Positions 58,701 through 64,000 of a stretch of 64,000 nucleotides of DNA are shown here, in pieces. Numbering within the stretch: position 1 is the first letter of the stretch; each line of letters opens with the position of its first letter. The notes under the pieces are model-generated. The model searched no databases. It saw only the letters and a program-made list of their open reading frames with translations, and was not told the DNA's origin. This stretch comes from Adenanthera pavonina (lineage: Eukaryota > Streptophyta > Magnoliopsida > Fabales > Fabaceae): the NCBI GenBank assembly GCA_026686845.1, contig JAIVEN010000002.1, positions 22,294,001 to 22,358,000 of the forward strand. The letters run 5' to 3'. Both the position numbers and the translations under genes were made by a program.

Positions 58701-59939
58701 AATGGTAAAAGAAATTTACAAATGGAAACTTTCCTTTATCTCAATAATTTATTTTTTATTTTTCTTTTTCTTTTTTCCACAATCGAGAGCATCTTTTAAA
58801 GTCAAAAGCAATTTTCCATATGACATAAACCTTCCATCATCAAGACAGAGCAAGTTCGTATCAAAAGGAAGGAAGCAACTTCATCCCTTCAAAAAAGACA
58901 AACGCAGTGGACACACCCCTATTGAACTTCGAACAGCCAAAATGCATAAGCTAACCATGCCCAATATCCATCATAAACAATGAAAACCTCAACAGCAGAG
59001 AAAATCTCAATATCAATTCCATGCTCTCAGCATAAACATTTTATCATCAAGATAGAGCAAATGCGTGTCACAATAAAAGAAGCTATTTCCTCCTTTCCAG
59101 AAACACACACACACTGAATATACCACTACTAAACTTTCGAATGGCCAGAATGCATAAACTGGCCATGTCCAAGATACATCTAATGATGAAAATCTTGACA
59201 GCAAATGTATTAAGCCTAAGACAAGACAAAACACATAATCAGGAAGTTCAAAAATCATCCATCAGCACTCTAAAGAATGATCCCCCTTACAAGAACATCC
59301 CATAATACAACAAGAGAGCCTTTTATTCGGCCACACATTTATTTTGAAGAAACAGGGACGACTTCAATCATAACAGAGCATTTACAACATCGAGCCTAGG
59401 CAAGATATTCCAGAATAAACATTAGACTAAGACAAGGTTCAAGGTCCAGAGGGCAACAGAGGACCGCACTATCAACAGTAAAAGAAAACTAGCCAGTACC
59501 TTGATTCATCCTGAAAGCACCCAATACTGTGAACGAAAGAGGAAGACAAACAACAGCAAGCCCCATTGCGTGATTATAAAAAAAATAGCAACAAAAAAAA
59601 ACTGACCCCAATGACACTGGTATTTCCTGAACTTGTGCTCTCCTACCGTGTCAGGTCCTCCTTGTTCTGTCAATTTCACTTCTGCCTCCCTCGGTTCCTT
59701 TCCTTCACTCTTTCCTCGTTTCTAAAATCTCGGATTCAAGCTTTTTTTTTTCATTTTTTTTCTCTTAATCTCGGTTTCTCTGGTTTTCTCTTTGGCGTCC
59801 AGAAGTCTCCCCCTAATTGAGGGCTCAGGAATTTGGGGGTGAAACACTGAAAGCTCAGCGTTTCATCCCCCTCCCACGTTTTTTTTATTTTTTTTTATTT
59901 TTTTTATTTTTAAGTTTCAACCCAAAATTCCCCATTTTT

Positions 59940-60230
59940 TTTTTTCAGATTTTGGGCTGAATTTTGGCCCCAAAACCTCTCTTCTTCTTTTTTTTTTATT
60001 TCAGATTTTGGGCCGAATCTCAGCCCAAAATTTCTTTTTTTTTTACTACTAAAGGCTTTTGGTTTTAAATATATATATTTTATAGATTTATTTATTTATT
60101 TATTATTTTTTTTAAATTTTGGATTTCGGCCTGATTTGGTCCAAAGTTTTTTTTGTATTTATTACTATTATTTTATTTTTTTTGGATTTTGGGCTGAATT
60201 AAATTTTGGCCCAAAGTCTTTTCTTTTTCT
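59940..60230. repeat. Repeated inverted words (TTTTGGGCTGAATTTTGGCCCAAAA type) in LTR U3
   Basis: Four hairpin-capable copies near 59,946, 60,002, 60,116 and 60,182, separated by T-runs. They lie near the element-strand start of the LTR. Confidence 0.6.
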
Positions 60231-60422
60231 CTCTTTTTTTTTTCTTTTTTTTTTTGCTTTGATTTTATTTATTATTTATTATTTACTTATTTATATTTTT
60301 TATTTATGATACATTTTATTATTTTATTTTTTATTTTCTAAAAAAAAAATTCTCTTAATTTCAACTTAATAATAATTTTTTCATATTTTATAAAAATGCT
60401 CGGACAAAATGGGGTGCTCACA

Positions 60423-60440
60423 GTTGCCCCATCTTTACTA
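60423..60440 (-). other. Polypurine tract of the gypsy element
   Basis: TAGTAAAGATGGGGCAAC immediately before TGTGAGCACC on the minus strand. Confidence 0.6.
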
Positions 60441-61012
60441 GTTTCTTATGTGAGAATGAGGAAATAGCAATATTTGGAATTCTTGCACAAGGAACGAGTA
60501 AAGATTAGAACACGAATTTTGTCTGAGTAAAATACACAGAGATTCACTTGCCCCTGACACCAAAAGATGCAATATGACATGAGCTTAAAACACTAGACTC
60601 TATCCTAGGCATGAATGACTTAATGATGAATGAATGTTTTGATGCAAGATATACGAAGCAAATGTGAACTGGGATTCGACTAAATAAATTGAACTAGACT
60701 TTAATAAATGCACAAATGAACAACTAACTCGAGCCAGAGCCAAACTAATGCAATGTTGTGACACAAAGGAATAACCATGTCAACTAGATTGGGACTGATG
60801 CAGCAGGGGGATGAAGTGACTCAAATGAATGCTTACAAAAACAAGATATGATAACAAAATCCGAACCAAAATAACATGTTGATGAGCTGCCCCTCTTCAT
60901 TTGTTTTCTAAGGAAGGAGATCATGAAATGATATTCATATTTAGAAACAAATGAAAAAGGAAACATGTATTTTGTTTGGGGGGCAAGGTGTATGAACAAT
61001 AAAGATAATAAA
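60441..61012. other. 3' non-coding part of the gypsy element
   Basis: No supported gene; purine-rich on the plus strand. Confidence 0.45.
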
Positions 61013-61345
61013 GACAGAGATTAAATGACAGAAATTTAAAGGGGGTTTGCCGCCAAGTCAGGGCTTTGACAGAAATTAAATGATAGAAATTTAAAGGGTG
61101 CCTGCCGCCAAGTCAGGGCTTTGGCAGAAATTTAAATGACAGAAATTTAAAGGGTGCCTGCCGCCAAGTCAGGGCTTTGCCAAGTCAGGGCTTTGACTGA
61201 AGTTTAAATGACAGTAATTTAAAGGGTGCATGCCACCAAGTTAGGGCTTTGACAGAAATTTAAAGGGTGCCTGCCGCCAAGTCAAGGCTTTGACAGAAAT
61301 TTAAATGACAGAAATTTAAAGGGCTTAAAATTTAAAGGGTGCCGA
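61013..61345. repeat. Tandem repeats of about 56 bp
   Basis: Six full or partial units of the form gacagaaatttaaatgac ... gggtgcctgccgccaagtcagggcttt, with one internal duplication of gccaagtcagggcttt near 61,180. Confidence 0.85.
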
Positions 61346-62399
61346 GGTGATACCTGTCATGATATAGGACTTGGAGTGCCTAAGCAATACTTAGCTAGAC
61401 CTGTGACTCTCTTTTCTGTTTATCCGGCACTACCTAGATGCTAGTACAATGCCATCTCTTTTGTCTTCCCTCTTTTTTTCTTTTTCTTTCCCTGAGGTAT
61501 AATGATCCCCTTTTGTCATGTATGCAAAATGGAGATTTCCTTTTTAGTCTTCCTTGACAATGTGCATGCAAAAATATTTGTGGAATGCGAAGTTCTTATT
61601 ATTATTTATTATTATGACTATTTGCCCCAATTTGTACGAAATGGAAGATGCATGTAGAATGTCAATTATTGCCCCAATTTGACAAAAATTTATTGTAACC
61701 ACAATGTTAGAAATGTAATGAAACTGGGTTTTATCTTTTAATTTCCTTGTCTTGATGTAGATCTCCATTGCCCCTGGTGAAGGAATCCAGTTAACCCCAT
61801 AACTCTTAAACTTGTCATGATCATAAGTGATGCTGAAAAGCCATCTTGCCTGTTTCTATCTTTAGGTATTGTTGTGTCGTCCTAAAAGAACTTTTTCTCA
61901 ATCAAATTCTATGAGCTTCTGTTTTACTCCTTGTACTTAGCACCATTAGCGGGCAGTCACGATTACTCTCATGATGCATGCCATTCAGTAACATCTTTTT
62001 TTTTTCTTAGCTAAAATTTATTTGAAGAATAAATACAGCAACTTAGAGGGAAATCAATAATCAAAGAGGAAAACATACGGTAGCTTGTCAAGGGGAAGCA
62101 ACAATCTAGGAATAAGAATAGAAAGTTAGTTTATTAGGTGAACAAACCACTTGGATAGTAGATCTTGAAACAACCAGAAACTATAGATATTGATCTAGTA
62201 AAAATGAGAGAAAATGCCTTCACATTGGTCTCTTAAGCATCAAGTCGGATAGCTTGCATTGCTTTTGGACATGCCCTACAGTACGTCTGACTAAAGATTA
62301 TGCCGCGCTTGTCCTTTACCCGTATCCATTAGCAGCTTAGAATCTCCTTTTACTTGCTCAGAAGATAATTGGCTCTTCCCTTTGCATGGGCTGTTTCTC
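61346..62399. other. 3' non-coding part of the gypsy element
   Basis: No recognisable gene; short frames only. Confidence 0.45.
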
Positions 62400-62640
62400 C
62401 GGTTTTCAACTTAGCGAGCTTCTTTTCTCTTTTCATGCTCTAATTTTTGCCTAGGCTGCCTTTTCAGGTTTTCAACCTAGCGAGCTTCTTTTCCTTTTCA
62501 TGCTCTAATTTTTGCCTAGGTTGCCTTTTCAGGTTTTCAACCTAGTGAGCTTTCCTTTCTTCTTTTGTGCTCTAATTTTTTCCTAGGTTACTTTTTCAGG
62601 TTTTCAACCTAGTGAGCCTCTTTTCTTTTCTTTTCTCTTT
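62400..62640. repeat. Tandem repeats of about 65 bp
   Basis: Four units starting ggttttcaacctagcgagct and containing catgctctaatttttgccta, directly downstream (element strand) of the pol stop. Confidence 0.85.
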
Positions 62641-62667
62641 CTCTTTTTTTTTGTTAGTTTTTTTTTC

Positions 62668-64000
62668 TTAGGCACAATACCTCTTGACAGAGTCTGCATT
62701 GACAGTCCTCGTTAATTCTTGCCCCTCGATGTCCATCAAAATAAGTGCACCTCCTGAAAAAGCTTGCTTTATCACATAAGGACCCTCATATGATGGGGCC
62801 CACTTCCCTCGATTGTCCTCTTGATTTGGAAGAATTTTCTTTAAGGCTAAATCCCCTGGCTTAAACTCCCTAGGGCGAAGCCTTTTGTTAAACGCTCTGG
62901 CCATTCTCCGTTGATATAGCTGCCCATGACACATGGCGACCAATCTCTTTTCTTCAATCATATTCAACTGCTCATATCGGGTTTTGATCCAATCATCCTC
63001 CCCAATAGTCGATTCTACCACAACTCGCAATGATGGGATTTCCACCTCAATCGGTGTCACTGCCTCCATTCCATATACTAGAGAATATGGTGTAGCTCCT
63101 GTTGATGTACGATACCCATGGAGAGCATATGGGAGCATTTCATGCCAATCCTTGTTGGTAATGGTCATCTTAGCAATGATCTTTTTAACATTCTTGTTGG
63201 CAGCGTCCACTGCCCCATTCATCTACGGTCGATAGGGAGCAGAGTTGTGATGCTGGATCTTGAATTGCTCACAAAGCTTCCTTACTTCAACACTATTCAG
63301 ATTAGGAGCATTATCTGTAATGATCTTCTTTGGTAAACCATATCAACAAATGATGCATGATCGCAAGAAGCGAACAAAAGTCTTTTGGGTGACACTGGCA
63401 AGAGAGATGGCTTTGACCCACTTGGTGAAATAGTCAATAGCTACAAGTATGAAGCGATGACCATTTGTGGCTTTAGGATTAATAGGACCAATCACATCAA
63501 TTCCCCACATGGAGAAAGGTCATGGGGCTGCAAGGTTGTGTAGAGGGTGTAGTGGAGCATTGATTCGATCAGCGTAGATTTGACATTTGTGACATTTTTT
63601 CACATATTCGATGCAATCTTTTTCCAGGGTCAAAAAAAAATATCCACATCATTGTATTTGTCTAGTTATAGCATGACCATTAGCATGAGTTCCACATATT
63701 CCATCATGAACTTCAGCCATCACCCTTTTGGTCTCAGACGAATTTATGCACCTGAGCAATGTCCTATCATGAACCCGCTTATACAAAACCTCTCCACTTA
63801 GGAAGAAGTTCATTGCAAGGCGCTGAAGGGTCTTCTTGTCATTATCAGTTGCCCCATCTGGATATTCTCTATCTTTGATGTAGGACTTAATATCGTGAAA
63901 CCAAGGCTGCCCATCGGATTCCTCTTCTATACTCAAGCAATGTGCGGGAGTATTCCTAGCTTCAACGCGAATTGGCTGAACGTGAATCCCACAATCTAGC
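62668..64000 (-). pseudogene. Gypsy (Tat/Ogre-like) integrase, C-terminal part of pol, degraded and partial
   Basis: One reading frame from the window edge to 62,668, interrupted by four stops: TGA 63,649-63,651, TGA 63,520-63,522, TGA 63,343-63,345 and TAG 63,223-63,225. In order: an H2C2 zinc-binding domain (HDGICGTHANGH, then KKCHKCQIYAD), an integrase core with first Asp in GIDVIG and second Asp in ITDNAPN, a third position reading VDAANKN (63,205-63,207, Asp where family members have Glu), then a C-terminal part with DLALKKILP and YEGPYVIKQAFSGGAL. No frameshift is needed across 1.3 kb, so decay is by point change only. Reverse transcriptase and gag lie beyond the window. Confidence 0.85.

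Larger units (their letters stand above)
56761..60422 (-). repeat. 3' LTR of the gypsy element (3.66 kb)
   Basis: Ends TGTGTCACACC (left) and GGGTGCTCACA (right), that is, TGTGAGCACCC as the element-strand start. TAACC precedes the left end. A part homologous to 1,100-1,716 lies at 56,861-57,420. 59,750-60,340 is T-rich with repeated hairpin-like words; the 84-codon frame at 59,566-59,820 lies in the LTR and is not considered a gene. Confidence 0.8.
56761..64000 (-). mobile_element. Tat/Ogre-like gypsy element, 3' part, on the minus strand
   Basis: 3' LTR 56,761-60,422, a polypurine tract, a long repeat-rich 3' non-coding part (60,441-62,667) and the integrase end of pol running off the window at 64,000. 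The very long LTR, the integrase sequence type (NKDWHEMLPYALHGYRTS and the end VNADSVKRY) and the long 3' region fit the Tat/Ogre lineage. It is inserted in the SIRE-like LTR, so it is the younger of the two. Confidence 0.8.

Overview
The window is nuclear DNA of a flowering plant, most likely a dicot and quite possibly a legume. It is very AT-rich, its genes carry GT-AG introns, and most of it is transposable-element debris: SIRE/Maximus-type copia elements with an env-like gene, a Tat/Ogre-type gypsy element with a 3.7 kb LTR, a Tekay/Del-like solo LTR, Stowaway- and Tourist-like MITEs, tRNA-derived SINEs and a CACTA end. Species assignment is inference. There is no operon structure, CRISPR array or bacterial feature.

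Layout. 1-9050: gypsy LTR scrap, then copy 1 of a duplicated block (SIRE 3' end, unknown spacer, truncated Tekay-like LTR), then a relic of the flank that lies beside the glycosyltransferase gene at 39-40 kb. 9049-12650: a CACTA end and unassigned sequence. 12688-14251: a 74-codon ORF made of two 35-residue repeats, MITEs and a SINE with a 17-bp target duplication. 14430-18000 and 19553-22886: two tandem minus-strand HVA22-like/U1-zinc-finger genes. The upstream one (19.5-22.9 kb) can be assembled into eight in-frame exons (450 aa); the other is a multiply broken pseudogene. 23.1-24.9 kb: MITEs, one nested in another. 25.3-33.96 kb: SIRE LTR and env-like scraps and copy 2 of the duplicated block, with an entire solo LTR (CATTG duplications) set into an ACTTGC-type repeat tract. 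34-40.8 kb: MITEs, an RNase H gene scrap and the glycosyltransferase 3' flank. 40914-42396: a UGT78-like flavonoid glucosyltransferase gene with one frameshift at a homopolymer. 46.5-47.3 kb: a jacalin-lectin pseudo-exon and a SINE. 50072-56760: a SIRE-like copia element on the minus strand that has lost gag to reverse transcriptase but keeps the RNase H end and a decayed env-like gene. 56761-64000: a Tat/Ogre-like element inserted inside the SIRE 5' LTR.

The most interesting signal is in the SIRE-like element. The spacer between pol and the env-like gene repeats the architecture of the LTR promoter: a cluster of the quasi-palindrome GGTTATGCGGATAACC, followed by a 15-base TATA block (AGACTATAAATAGGA) that is identical in both LTRs. 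This suggests that the env-like gene has its own internal promoter. That is inference from sequence only.

Only two loci look like host genes with near-complete coding potential (the HVA22/zinc-finger gene and the UGT); almost all other open frames are short chance frames or retroelement remnants.
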